The translations under genes and the position numbers were made by a program. 64,000 bases of DNA. Origin: Parelaphostrongylus tenuis. Lineage: Eukaryota; Nematoda; Chromadorea; Rhabditida; Metastrongylidae. The stretch lies in assembly GCA_019055375.1 (NCBI GenBank), contig JAHQIW010007085.1, forward strand, positions 62,001-126,000, read 5' to 3'. Below are positions 11,300 through 23,109 of this stretch, one piece after another. The notes under the pieces were generated by a model. The model was not told the DNA's origin and ran no database searches. It was given only the letters and a program-made list of their open reading frames with translations. Each line of letters starts with the position of its first letter. Positions within the stretch are counted from its first letter, which is position 1.

Positions 11300-13990
11300 C
11301 CACTCATTCTTCAACATCTCTATGTTAGCTATTAGCCACCAACCTCTAACAGGTTTGGTCGGATAACACCCAATGCTTCCTGCTTAACTAGCGATCAAGT
11401 TTCTGATGCATATTTTGAAGCAGATATTACCGCTGAGTCGCAAAAGTGAGCACAGAGTCGAATTTCTTGTTCTCTTCACTACAATGTCGAAAAGTCACTC
11501 GATATTCTTATGCTCCCTAAGCCGCTCGCTTCTTCTTGCTCAACTTTGGAGCTAAATTAATCTTCATAATAACTTTTCGATTTGATGCCAACGTCATATT
11601 TTGCATTCAAGAGAAGGAATCCGAACTCAACTTTTAAGATCAAAGGACGCTGGATAACATGTCAAGTTTTTGAAAAGATAAAATGGGCTATACACGTAAT
11701 GTGTTCTGACAGAAACTGATGGACGACAGTCGCTGCCAAGTGGAACTCTTAGAATATCGAGCATACCGCAAGAAGGCCATCAGCCTGAATAGCCGACATG
11801 TTAACAAAAGGTGTACGACAAACAAATGATGCTCAAAGAATCTCCAGAGGGAAGAGGTTTCAATGCCCTACACTTGCACGAGAGAAGGAAGTATGAAAGT
11901 TTTACTGGTGTCCTATTGAATCACTAGAAAGTCAATGAAATGACAAGTGAAACAGATATAGTACTGCACGTCTTGATGCTATTAGAGTATATGTTTTCTT
12001 GTATTACCATGTTAGCACCGACAATATTTTTCTAAATTCCTCCAATTATTTTGAAAAAGATAGTCTTAATTAAAATGGTACTTCAGTGCGTTAGCACTGC
12101 ATACGTACTCACAGGGCGTTCTAATAATATATCCTAGTTTAGACCGACAATATAACATCTTTTAAAATTAACGTATGGTCACAGCTGAGCCCAGAAGGCC
12201 CATCCGCGCAATGAAAAAACCACTAGGCAGTTGAACGAACAAGTCAGTGAAGAGGACTGAATTAATGCGGTTGTTTTCGTGTCAGTGTCTGAAATTATTT
12301 AGGAATATCATTTCACGACTGAGATCTGGGAGTTGCAGACGTCACCGTGTTTCAAACATACCACTCTTATGGGTAACTATTGAAAGCGGGTAGCCATTGA
12401 ATGCGAGAAAAATGATGGGGAAGTGTCCTAGGGCTGGCAGTCAATTCCTTCGATCACCACAGCTCTTATACCAAGCTTCAAAGGCTTCTTCATGTGCCAT
12501 TCCGCAATCCATTATACATTTTCATTAGTTAATATGGAGAACATCTTAGTGAGAAACAGACTTATTTGTGATAATAGCACTCAAAGTGTGGATACCTTCG
12601 AGAGTTGGTTCAATTCCTTACAATAACCAAAGACTACGACAAAGCTTAATAAAAAGGAAGCTTGAAAAGGCGGAAGAAGAAAGTTCAAAAGGATTTTTTT
12701 CCCAACATCAGCTTTGCGTCGTCAAAAATAACCATTTATCGATGAACAAGTGGTGAAATTGTCACTAATTTGAATAATTCAGCGAGACGTGGTTTTTATT
12801 CAAAGATGAAAAATTTTTTGAGCGTTTTTAACTGAAAATATCTCAATCGGCTAATGAGTGCGGCACACACAATTCTTCAGTTTGTTCCATAAATTTTGAC
12901 ACTAGAGCATTAATCAACTTTATTATCTAGAATTGATTAGAATTGCATAATTTTAATATAGCCCAATTGTGAAATTTCGTGCAAACGTGTGGTATACATT
13001 ATGCTTCTACTTCATTTATAAAGAAACTGTCTAGGAAACAAATTCGCTTCCTCCTCATACACGAATGGCGCTAAGGGAAAAGTACTATTGGAGAGGCTCA
13101 TGATTAATGAGGCTTGGTTCAATGATACGGCTGCAGAAAAGACGAGTAGGAAGTGATTCGCGAAGTTCAGAGCTGCAGAAAAGAATCTGGAGAAACAGTC
13201 GCACCAGGGGCCATCTTCAGGAAGCTCCATTAATCTTGCGCGACGTTTTACAAGCATTTTCCCCTACGTACCATTTGTGCATGAGAAGCAGTCGAATTTG
13301 TTCCTACAGCAGCTCCATCTTAAACCGAATATAGACAAGATGTTGTAACCAACATGTTCACAAGAAAATGCGCAATTAAACGATACCAAAATCATGCAAC
13401 CTCAAGTACAAGTGGTTGATAAATTTGATGTTTGATGATCTAGTAACAAACTAATGGAGCAACGTAATTTCAATAGAATTAATTATCTAAATTTCTTTCG
13501 CTAATTGATTATCGCAATTTCGATCTTACGCCCTATGCGAGATCATTAATTTGAGGCTTCATAAATAACTAGCTCTTTTCTTTATCACTTAATTTGATTC
13601 GTATCGCAGTTTTTCACTGCGTTAAGAGTCAACCAATCAATTCATCCCCTCTCCTTCATCGCTTGACTGAGGACTTACGTTCTCCACAAACTCCCTAGAA
13701 TACTGGTTGAGCACATGTGATCACAACTCAAGGACAGCCAAGTCGAGACGTTTCGTCGGGAGTTTGTTACTGATGTGCTGGAATGTGCTGGGAGGTGGGA
13801 AATCAACGACACGCCAAAGATTACTAACCTCATGGCCACTGCCTCTCTCACTTGGAACAGGAACTATGGAGACCCATTTTACAATAATAAAGAACGATTA
13901 ACATTTACACTAACTACTCTCTAACTTATTACTCTATACCACTCTGTAATGTTGGAATAGAGAAAGTCGAAAAATGATAGTTTATCACAA
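11300..13990. other. no recognised gene
   Basis: A 2.7 kb stretch without an identifiable exon or element. Several short open frames (for example 13012-13257 minus and 13707-13901 plus) show no family motif. It may include further eroded repeats. Confidence 0.4.
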
Positions 13991-14001
13991 ATGAGCCACA
14001 G

Positions 14002-14355
14002 TTAAGTTCGCGCCTTAGGCACGGTCGCGACTGCCGTATTGAAGTTTAATCCAAATGGACCTGATGCCAATATTCGAAACGCTCTGTTCGCGGCACCTTG
14101 CCACATCTTTCTTGACCAGTTGCCATGACGAAATTCGTAGTCTACAAAGATTTTTCCACAGAATCAAGATTTGCTGGGAAAGAATAGAAAACTTTCCTAG
14201 CCGTTAGAGTTCCTGTAATTGATCTGGCTGAGTTGGGCACAGCACCGATATTCATGTTCGTGTTTAAGGCCCAATTCATCGCCATGTCACCGCATAGAGC
14301 AGATACCGTGCTGCCGACGACGATGCAGTGTGGTATTTCATCATGTCTCCCGTAA
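14002..14355 (-). pseudogene. C-terminal exons of the secreted nematode family, frameshifted
   Basis: Two exons are visible. The upstream one (14193-14355), preceded by an acceptor ending ACTTGCAG, encodes HCIVVGSTVSALCG and ends SARSITGTLTARK. After a short intron ending TTTGTAG, the second (14002-14141) encodes TTNFVMA and then, only after shifting frame by one base, NWSRKMWQGAANRAFRILAS and GPFG, running to a TAA. The expected word between them is MANWSR, so one A is missing near 14118. These are the C-terminal motifs of the family whose N-terminal exons occur at 3.6-4.4 kb and 61.4-62.9 kb. No N-terminal exons are seen upstream (14.4-20 kb, minus), so this is a broken, partial copy. Confidence 0.7.
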
Positions 14356-14719
14356 CTGCAAGTATTTTCCTATTTCAATCACTTCATTTCATTGAAAAGT
14401 TGAGCAGATATAGCAAATAGCTTTATATTTGTTTTCTGTATTTTTCTCATCTGTAATATACACACAAAGTCTTCTGAATAGGAAAGTTATGTGCGCTCGT
14501 TGAAACAGGGAGCGAAATTTTGTCAATTGATTTCGTTCTAAAAGTTGTGTACTATTTCTTTGGAATGAATGCCTTAGAGCTTCTCATGGTTCTATGACAT
14601 TCGCAGTTACAACTCTCATGTCTGTCTGTTAGAAACAAAAATATAGATTGCTCGAGTATATCATTCAAGCTATGTTGTCGAAAAACTGAATAATATACAT
14701 CTGTGCAAAAAAAAATGAA

Positions 14720-15065
14720 AATGAGCTCTTCGATATTATTTGAGCCAATATGTCATGTGGTCTGGTAAATGGGCTCTTGTCAAGGTATATTATGATAAAA
14801 ATACCAGCCAAGGTGCAGTCGAGCGTACAACACTGTAGGTTTGGTGATATTTTCACTTGACTTGCAGTGTAAAGCCCTCGTCTTCGATACTCTTAGTGTG
14901 GGGACTGGATCACCCATAGATTATTGGCTAAAAATGATTGAAAGACGACGGGTTCTGCCCGACTGACGAGATTGTAAGGTCGAAGCACGTGTATCGGGCC
15001 GTACAAGTGCCCATTTACAAGACCACATGACATGATGGCTCAAATAATAATGAAAAGATCTATTG
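14720..15065. mobile_element. foldback element, diverged copy
   Basis: The left arm ATTTGAGCCAATATGTCATG, then TGGTCTGGTAAATGGGC, is inverted on the right at about 15008-15050 as GCCCATTTACAAGACCACAT, then GACATGATGGCTCAAAT. The interior has the family signature CTGCCCGACTGACGAGA and GTGTATCGGGC. No coding potential. It belongs to the same family as 6985-7315. Confidence 0.6.
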
Positions 15066-15577
15066 CAATTTCAGCGTAGTCTTAATAGGACACTCGAAAT
15101 AAAGCTATAATATGAAAAAATGAGCATTTTGTTGTTGTGTTGGTCTTTAGATCCCTTTGCAGATGGCTATAAACATCGCGAAGAAGGCCAACGGGAGTGA
15201 ATGAGCTTTGAATTGAGGCAAGGAAATGGAAATAAAGGCCGTTTTTAAATTTCCCAATATACTATGCTTTTTCTAGGAGTATGTGACGGGTTGAGAGATC
15301 TCGTCCCATATTAAATGTCTGCCGAGTAACTGAAAACTCAAGCCAAAATTTCCTTAAGCAGGGAAAATGACCAGCCCGCACTTAAATACCGCAAAGGCGT
15401 TGTTGGAGAGGGGAAAGAAATTGTTTGATCTTGGTGTGACACACTCAAAGCAATTGCAAGATCACAGACCTGTATTGGTATAGGAAAATAAATGTTAGAA
15501 ATAGCACTGAAAGAAGCCAGTTGAAGAAATTACTTTGTGATATGCACGGGGCAATGTTTCCCTATTATTTTTTTTCC

Positions 15578-16046
15578 ATTTCGAGTGTTTTCTTAAGACC
15601 ACAGCTCAAATTTCAATATGCCTGATAACCATTATTTGAGCCACGCATGTCAGTGGTCTGTCAATGAGGGCTGACTTATAGAGCCCGATACACGTGTTTC
15701 GATCTTGCGATCTCGTCGGTCGGGCAGTTACCCTTTCTCGTCTTTTGCTAATCTCTGTGGGTGCTCCAGTCCCCACAATAAGAGTTAGCAACGACGTACG
15801 TTTTACACTCTATGTTCAGTGAAGAACTCACTAAACACAGAGTTTTGTACACTCGATTGCTCGTGGCTAGTATATTTAATATAACATATCTTTCATTTCG
15901 AGTGTTTTCTTAAGACCACAGCTCAAATTTCAATATGCCTGATAATCATTATTTGAGCCACGCATGTCAGTGGTCTGTCAATGAGGGCTGACTTATAGAG
16001 CCCGATACACAATCTCAAATAATGATTATCAGGCATATTGAAGTTT
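15578..16046. mobile_element. two adjacent foldback-element copies
   Basis: The segments 15578-15690 and 15896-16008 are nearly identical direct copies starting CATTTCGAGTGTTTTCTTAA and running through ATATGCCTGATAA and GGGCTGACTTATAGAGCC. The first continues with the GATACACGTGTTTCGATC and CTCGTCGGTCGGGCAG stem block. The second stops after GCCCGATACAC and is followed directly by an inverted piece, AATGATTATCAGGCATATTG. The close identity points to recent activity or recent duplication. Confidence 0.65.
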
Positions 16047-16365
16047 CCCTATCAGTTTCGATGAAGAAAGATGCTACAGCGACAACGCCGCCATGTTATG
16101 GATCAAAATAAAATTTCAACAACCTCCGACACTTTCTTACTCTCATGCCGATCTCAGAATTTCGTGGAAGTAACCACTCGGAATTGTACTTCAGTGCCCG
16201 AGTTGTGATGAAACGCATGGAGAAAGCTCCTTGAGTTGCTAAAATCACCATTAATTTTACTAAAGTTAGAAGCTCAAACGAAATACTTTTTATTGGACCT
16301 CTTCTAGCGGTGTTATGATGTTTTAAATAAATACCCGTTGATGTAGAGTGATGTGCAGAACTTTC

Positions 16366-16437
16366 GCGTCAGGCGGGACTAAAACTCGCACCTCACTCTT
16401 TCCGGGAATGCATGCTCTGTCCGTTACACTACTGACC
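16366..16437 (-). pseudogene. tRNA-like sequence in a repeat, second copy
   Basis: The minus strand has GGTCAG/CTGAC acceptor remnants, an anticodon-like hairpin CATTC-CCGGAAA-GAGTG and a degraded T arm, GCGAG-TTTTAGT-CCCGC. Position 33 is C instead of U. The upstream flank resembles that of the copy at 11217, so it looks like part of the same dispersed repeat and not a tRNA gene. Confidence 0.6.
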
Positions 16438-17084
16438 CCCTTTTTGCACATCGCCCTTTCTACTCTAAGAGCATAAGAGTTAGAAGTCACAATTTACTTG
16501 ACGCAGTTCATGCGAGATCACGTCTTAATTAGGTTGAATCGCAGCTCAGTAAATTACGTCGCGCACTCTCAGCTACTGTAACTGTAGTCCGACATATATG
16601 CCATATATGTGCGCTCTGTAATCTGCTCTTCTTAAATCTGCTTCTAGGAATTATGCTGTCCACAAGACAAGAGCACTAGATAAGATGGAAAGGTGATGAA
16701 GTAAAAGTTCTGCTGCCACACAAATTGAGTTGTGAACCTCATAAATTTGTCAGATACCATCTGTTTCTGGTACCAACAAATATTGACTACTGAAAACGTT
16801 TGAAGGCATCGAAACATAAATGATTTGACCTGTACTCGTAGAGCAAGGATAGTTCCGTTCTTCATGAAAAGTGTAGCCCACTGCTGACTCAACTGGAGCA
16901 CAAAAATATAGCTTTTCCAATGACTCTTTACCACTTCCGCCATAGGCTATTATAAGGCAGCATCACATCGCTGAAGCGTTCAAGAGGTCTTGTTACGTAA
17001 AAGTGGATATACAGATCACTGGCCTGAGACAAGGACAGCATACTTATTAGTGGAAGGTTTTTAGTAAACCTTCTCTTCATTCAC

Positions 17085-17175
17085 CACATAGTTCAGTGTG
17101 ACATGTGCGGCTCAAGAATGATTTTCTGGCATATTGAATTGTGCTGTGGTCTCAAGAAAACTCTCGAAACGAATA
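17085..17175. mobile_element. foldback element, single arm
   Basis: This carries GACATGTGCGGCTCAAGAAT, then the GGCATATTGAATT and GCTGTGGTCTCAAGAAAAC blocks, ending CTCTCGAAACG. It is the full outer arm of the family, including the terminal CGTTTCGAGAG-type end that other copies lack. Confidence 0.55.
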
Positions 17176-17279
17176 ATATCAAGATCATAAGCAAAGGTCA
17201 GAAATTTTTATTAAAATCTCGTTACTACGGTCAAGAAAAAAGTTTCGGAGCGCTTCAATGAGCATGAGATGACTTCCAT

Positions 17280-17465
17280 GAAAATCATGGAAATACCATA
17301 TTTCGATGGACTTGAAGAAGTATGTCAAGAGTTCTTCGATTTGAAGGTGAAAGGAATGGTATCGACCAGATCGGAAACTTTGTGGACCGACGGCAGGAAA
17401 TCTTAGAAAGCGATGGTTTATTTCGAAGAATAGTTATTGGTGATTTTATTTGATCATGAGTAAAT
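17280..17465 (+). mobile_element. mariner transposase relic, C-terminal tail
   Basis: The frame reads YFDGLEEVCQEFFDLKVKG and later KAMVYFEE followed by a stop. This matches the usual mariner C-terminal segment (F.DL..V...CQEFFDSK, then GLYFEE). Intervening residues are out of frame or replaced. It is a decayed fragment; upstream catalytic motifs are not recognisable. Confidence 0.7.
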
Positions 17466-17970
17466 TCTTAATTTTACAAGTGCTCCAAAACTTTCTCTCA
17501 GACGTGGTGAAAAGAAAGACCTTCTTATTCATTCCAGTAGAGAATGCATTGATTTCTGAAACTGTGGAGATTCGAAGGAGGGACCGCAATATAGAAGTGT
17601 ACTTTTTTCTTAAAGAATCTCTATATTTGAATGGGACAGTGCGTGTCTTTTTTATCGGCTTAATATATATAATCTTAACCAGAGATTTCGATCAATTGCT
17701 GATCGTAAGAACAAGAATTTCTACAGGTCTTTTTGCAAAGCTTCTCTCAGACTTCTAGCATTATTCATAGCTTGAGAAACGGCAATTCCAGCATGCACTT
17801 GACTTTCATATAAGCCTTCTTATTATATTATATAAGTGTTGCATTACGTCTTCGCGGGCATTTTTCGCTAAAGCTATATACACTACATCTATTGAACAAA
17901 ATATTTTGAAAAATGCATAACAACACAAACCGAAATACGATTTTTGTTAAGCAATTTCAATTACTTCTGG

Positions 17971-18294
17971 TTAATCTTCTTTGCTCTGGTCAATAAATGT
18001 GGTGCTTTTTGCTCTAGTGCCAAAACTTATGAGAAGACCTAATGACATAATAATGATAAACAAAAGGAAATGGGTAGTGTGATATATGATTTTTTGTAAA
18101 TGCTTGTTGACTAAAGCAACGGCGTTTTCCGGTGGCGCAAAAATAGCCTTAGTTAACCACTGAAACCGGAAAATGACAATGCCTATAGTTTTTGCTAATG
18201 CGGACTCCTCCTGATCATTCTTTAGAATTTGACGTTGATTATTTCTATTGTGGGCTGATCTGACCGCGAATTCCTTTTCATGCTCACTAAGCAC
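17971..18294 (-). CDS. hypothetical open frame with one membrane segment
   Basis: A 107-codon frame ends in a hydrophobic run, THFLLFIIIMSLGLLISFG, followed by a short polar tail. I know no homologue. A weakly similar segment without a long frame exists at about 19090-19300, which hints at a repeat and not a gene. No splice sites support extension. I keep it only as a low-confidence candidate. Confidence 0.2.
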   Translation of the reverse strand: MLSEHEKEFAVRSAHNRNNQRQILKNDQEESALAKTIGIVIFRFQWLTKAIFAPPENAVALVNKHLQKIIYHTTHFLLFIIIMSLGLLISFGTRAKSTTFIDQSKED

Positions 18295-18802
18295 TTACAA
18301 AAAAAGAGTAGCTGCTGTCAAACGAATCATTCGACGAACCATCAAAAACCCTTTCGTTCCATTTTTTTGACTCGGAAGTGAACACGAGCAATCTTGTGAC
18401 TGCACAGCTTCAGTTTATCTGTGACAATGTTTCGGATGCTCTACTCACTGATCCCAAGCTTTCCCAAGCTACTTTGCGCATCGAACAAACGGGATTTCGT
18501 TGAACTTGGCGGCGGATTTCTTGAATGTCTCGCGGAGTAGACGAGGTGGTTGAAGGACCATTTGAAAAACTCTCCCTCTCAATCCCTATGGTCTCCTTGA
18601 AATGTTTCACGGATCTGTAGACACTTGCTGGATTGAAACCACTCAATTTCAACAATGTCGGCCTTTTCATCCCCATCTTGTGCAACTCAACTACCGCGAT
18701 GCGTTCATTTTTACAATCGATCATTCGAGCGCATTTGGAAACAGACAAGTAGGCAAAATATCTAGAACTTTCCTCGCACCTGAATATGTGCATGTGAGGT
18801 GA
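18290..18802 (-). mobile_element. mariner transposase relic, N-terminal DNA-binding region
   Basis: The minus strand reads ERIAVVELHKMGMKRPTLLK, then ASVYRSVKHFKETIGIERES. Further on it reads GPSTTSSTPRDIQEIRRQV followed by RNPVCSMRKVA. This is the paired helix-turn-helix layout of mariner transposases (HK.GM....I...L, V.R.VKRFKETG, GRP, RNP..SMRKLA). The match continues past a stop with KLCSHKIARVHFRVKKMER at about 18310-18410. No catalytic domain follows. It is a non-functional 5' fragment. Confidence 0.75.
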
Positions 18803-18809
18803 CAGAGTG

Positions 18810-20940
18810 GTTGCGAAGCTCGTCGCGGTGCACTCGGGCTATATCCGCTCTCAACACTTTCAGGCAGTCGATAACGAACGTCCCATGGAACGCCCCAGTC
18901 AGCCTATCTTCGAGTTTGCAAAGAAACGTGCTCAATCAGCTTTCTACGACGTTTAAAAAGAAGACGGAAAAAATTTCGATTATAGAAATACTGGGATCTG
19001 CACAGTGAAAAAAAACACTGTGAAGACGGATCAATAAAGCGCGAAGGAAAAAGTGGCAGAAATGTGTTCAGACTGATGGTGTATACATTGAATAGTGCTG
19101 CTGTTCAGTTTTAGTTATTTCTAATTGATAAATTTGGTGCTTATTGCTCCACTGCCACAACTCAAGAAAAAATCTACCGACTTTGCAGCAAGAGTGCATC
19201 CAGCAAATATTTGATAGCAAAAATCTTGTTACTTCTGAGGCTGGATTTGGATTATCAATAGTCTTTCTAAAGCACTTTGATGGCGAAAACATGATTGCGT
19301 GTCATATTCTTGGTAGTTGGCTTGATGCTTAAACTTAGTGTGTTGTATAATTATGACACATGCGAACAGAGATTCTTATGAGAAGAACTTTTTAATAACG
19401 AAAATCGTGCCCCTTCGATGCGACAGTTGAAATCGCTGCACGCAGAGTTGTTTAAGAGGTTAGCAATCATTAGACGATTTATCACTGCAGAAAAACTTGA
19501 AAACTTTCCTGAAATTTTCATTCATCTTTTTTTTTCTACACGCTCGCATTCTTATGAGCATATAACTCTCAGAGCAAAGCGTAGTCTTCTTTCCGATCCT
19601 GCTGAGTTTCAAAAGGCCGTCTGAAGGACCGAACTATTTTGAATGCACCGTTATTTGTGTTAGCAAAAAAGAACTAGAATTCTGTGATAACATTCGAAAA
19701 CCCTAGCCGAGCGAAAAATGCGCGCCGAAGTTGAATCGTGATCTTATTTTTGTTGTCACATTGCAATGAAAGCGATTGCAGAAGACTGCTTCATCAAAAA
19801 TTACGAACGGAGGTAATTTAGAACGTTATTATGTATGGCTTGTTGTTCATTCTATATGAATAAGAGTTTTATATTAGGCGCAGAAGAGCTCCTTATCGGG
19901 GTAAAACACGAATTACATGACCAACTGTCAAAGAAGGAAACTAAGCATTCCTTTTATTGAAAGCACTTTAAATGAGATATTTATGAAGTAGTGTGCTTTC
20001 AACAGTCCTTCATTAACTATACGAAAAATCATAATGCGATTGTAATTAATGCACGATGCTGCTATGGTGGAACGTCACCATTTTCTTAAGGAAGAAATAA
20101 AGTTACTCTCCTTGGAGGCCGCCTATAAGCCTTAACTTTGTCTTATATAAAAAAGCATTACTCAGGAGACTGAATCGACTCCGCATGTGATTTTAGCTGA
20201 CTAATAAATTTTCGGAATTTTGTTTACATCAGCATTCCACCAAATTCCACTAGTCAACTAAAAGTCCTGATCCGAAATCCATAAGAAAGGTGTAAAAAGT
20301 GACTCCCAATATCAGTTGCGCCTCCATTTCAACAGTCGCGAGTGTAGATCACACTCATTTCAATACGTTAGCGAGAATTCTACAGCAACAAAGTTATAAA
20401 TTCAGTTTTGTCTGTTTCACGTATGATGAACATAAAGCCTCTTCAGTGTTGCTGAAATTGCGGGCCTTGAGGAGCTCCTTTACGATTGGTGACGAAAGAT
20501 GATTAAGCACTTCCTGTTATAGCAGTTTAGTTTTAATTTAGCTGAATTCTGAGCAATGTGCAATTTTGCCAAGGAATTCTCCTGCACTTCCAGTGACACT
20601 GTATCAAGTCAAAAATTTTAGCCTGTGCGAAAGAAATCACTCAGCTTCTGACTGTGAGTCGTTTAAGTGCTGGAAATCCCTCCCAAAACCCGATCCACAT
20701 CGTTTGAGGCAAATACTAAATCAAGCGAGGTTGCTTGTATTTGAGTACTAGTAAATAAATGCTCTTTCATACGGACGCAGGGTGGTATCCCCGTTTCTCA
20801 AATCTATTCGTTCACGAATGCCTTACAAAGTACACGATGAGTAAAAATTTCAGTAAGAAATCCATTTTGTCATTTTTATTAATTATTCGATATTTTTTAT
20901 CAACGCCGATAATTTTATTGAATTCCTTGCTTAATTTTGG
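18810..20940. other. no confident gene
   Basis: About 2.1 kb without a recognisable exon chain. A short frame near 20596-20660 contains a C-x3-H-x5-C arrangement reminiscent of retroelement zinc knuckles, but the match is too short to call. Confidence 0.35.
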
Positions 20941-20944
20941 CCTA

Positions 20945-21075
20945 AAATTCTGCTTCATTTATTTGTCAATTTTCAAATGTGCTCAAATTATGGATTTCAA
21001 AAATTAACGCATCGTAGTGACTGAGTTGCACTAGAAAATAATGAAATTAGCCGATCAAGAATCTGTATGGAATTG
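20945..21075 (+). mobile_element. mariner N-terminal fragment
   Basis: The plus strand reads YLSIFKCAQIMDFKN, a stop, then RIVVTELH. This aligns with YLSVSKCARMIDCKN and ERIAVVELH of the relic at 18.3-18.8 kb. The two therefore derive from the same mariner lineage and are in opposite orientation. Only about 40 codons survive. Confidence 0.6.
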
Positions 21076-21099
21076 TATTTAATATACCATTCTGATAAT

Positions 21100-22780
21100 A
21101 ACCTCACCTATTCATCAGTAAAAGCACTGGTTAGTTTCTAATTTTCGCCACACCTATCTGTACATGAGTCTTCATTCGATGAATCCTGAATCATAGAAAG
21201 ACTCGTACCGTCCATCAGTGTGGATGTTTCACTCCATTTTTATGAAACGCACGTGAGCTCCTGTGATAAAGTACTCTACATCCTTAGTTCATAAAGGGAC
21301 CTCCTATGTCAAAATGAAATATGTCAATGTAGTCATTTCTCACGTGTAGTCTAGATAAGCTTGCTCTGTACACACGTATTTTAAGGGACATATGTACGCG
21401 TAAGGATGACGTATGACGCATTTCACAGGTTTCTACATCTCACAAAAGGTCGGTCGATGATGTGGTGGACGTTTAGTGGCTTCCCTGAATTGTCTCGGGC
21501 AAAAAGATGGTTGGATTGTACTTGAGGGAGCACTAAACTTTGTGCTGTGGCGCACTGAAGCTCTGAGTTGCGGCTGCTTTTCCCCTTGAAGTTGCGAATT
21601 GCACACTCGGGTTCCGCTGGCTGAACTTTAGACTGTGTGATCGATTGATCTGCTGCCAACTTGTGCCTTACACCGGACAAGCCCACAAATTTCAAATCCT
21701 TTATAAGGGTTTTATCGGACACTCTATATTATATATTTATCACAATAATAATAACATAATAACAGCATTTACATAATCGAGGCATATGATTTATTGAAGA
21801 TATGCCTAAGCGAATGAGTCGTGAATTAGTGAATGTAACTGATGAGATATATCGTCGTCTGACGACACTATGAATATTGTAATCAATGGAGCACGACTAG
21901 GTGGCGGAGCCCGTTTGGGTTGCTATGTTACCTCGGAATGCAAGCACCGGCGGTGTGATCCAGAGGGTGAAAATATTGAGTGATACCAGTGGGGTCATCA
22001 ACAGTTATATATGGGCTGAATCCTTTAATTTCTAAGTGACGGAGTGCACCAGCTAAGATACACGATTGTTTGAAGGCCTTTCTCGCTGCATAAAAGTTTT
22101 CCCCTAGACATTTGATGATTAATCAAAAGCGCAAATCACTACAATTTAACGATCTGTTCAGTTCCATAGGAAAGACTTTTTATTACATTGCAGCAGCGAA
22201 GATCAAATTATGTTTCACACTCAGTTTACTTTACTTGCTCAGTTGCATTAAAGCTTTATTAGTCATCAGATAGCCCAGATTTGAAGGATTTTGGTGATAT
22301 GCTTGGTTTTTGTAAGGCTGTCACAAAACCCTGTAAGGTCGTAAAAATGTCACATTTTACTAGAATGTCACCCTGCCGACCGGGCATCATAGGTGGCTTA
22401 CTGGTAATTATAGGTAAAGTTTATAAGTCAGAGGTATCTTATCGTTTACATAAAGAATGAAATATCGCTAATGAACCTTTTACAAAGGTTTTTGATTCAA
22501 AAGTGACTAATTCTTTTAAGATTCTTTATTTTCAACGATAATACCATCCTTGTAAAAAATAAACAAACTTTCAACCCCTATTGTGCATTTGTATCGCCTG
22601 TCTTGCAAAAATGTGGCATGAAGGAACATTTTTTGCAACTAAACTTTTCTGTAAAGGTCTATGTGGAGGTAATTCTATAACGTAGCTCGGGTAAGTGTAG
22701 GAAGAGAGCGGATTTATCAATGCGTATGATACGGTACTTCCCCAAAAAGCACTCATATTAAGAAAAACGTATTTTCGGTC
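21100..22780. other. no recognised gene
   Basis: A minus-strand frame of 99 codons (21423-21722) has no motif I can name. The remainder is AT-rich sequence without recognisable repeats or exons. Confidence 0.35.
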
Positions 22781-23109
22781 TTTTTAGGCATTTTAGCAGT
22801 TATTCGATGGCTTATATCTCCTGAATTCGAAAGGTGTAATTAAATTTCTTGAAAGGACTGCATATTACACTGTAACAAAGAAAAGAAAGTAATAGTTGAC
22901 ACTCATACATCTTTTGACGAACAAAGCTTTTCCTCAAAAACTTTAGCAATTCTTCGATAACACAAATTTTGACACATTGAATAGTGTTCTTAACTTTCCA
23001 GGAAATATCTTTGTTGCGTTGCAACCCGTGTTCAAACAACCCGTATGCCTCGGTACGTGCATGTATGTTGCAACATTGGAGTGAAACCGGCGCCGTTCAG
23101 AAACCAATC

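Noticed and set aside
20596..20660. Possible retroelement zinc knuckle (C-x3-H-x5-C)
   Set aside because: Too short, no second knuckle and no gag or pol context.
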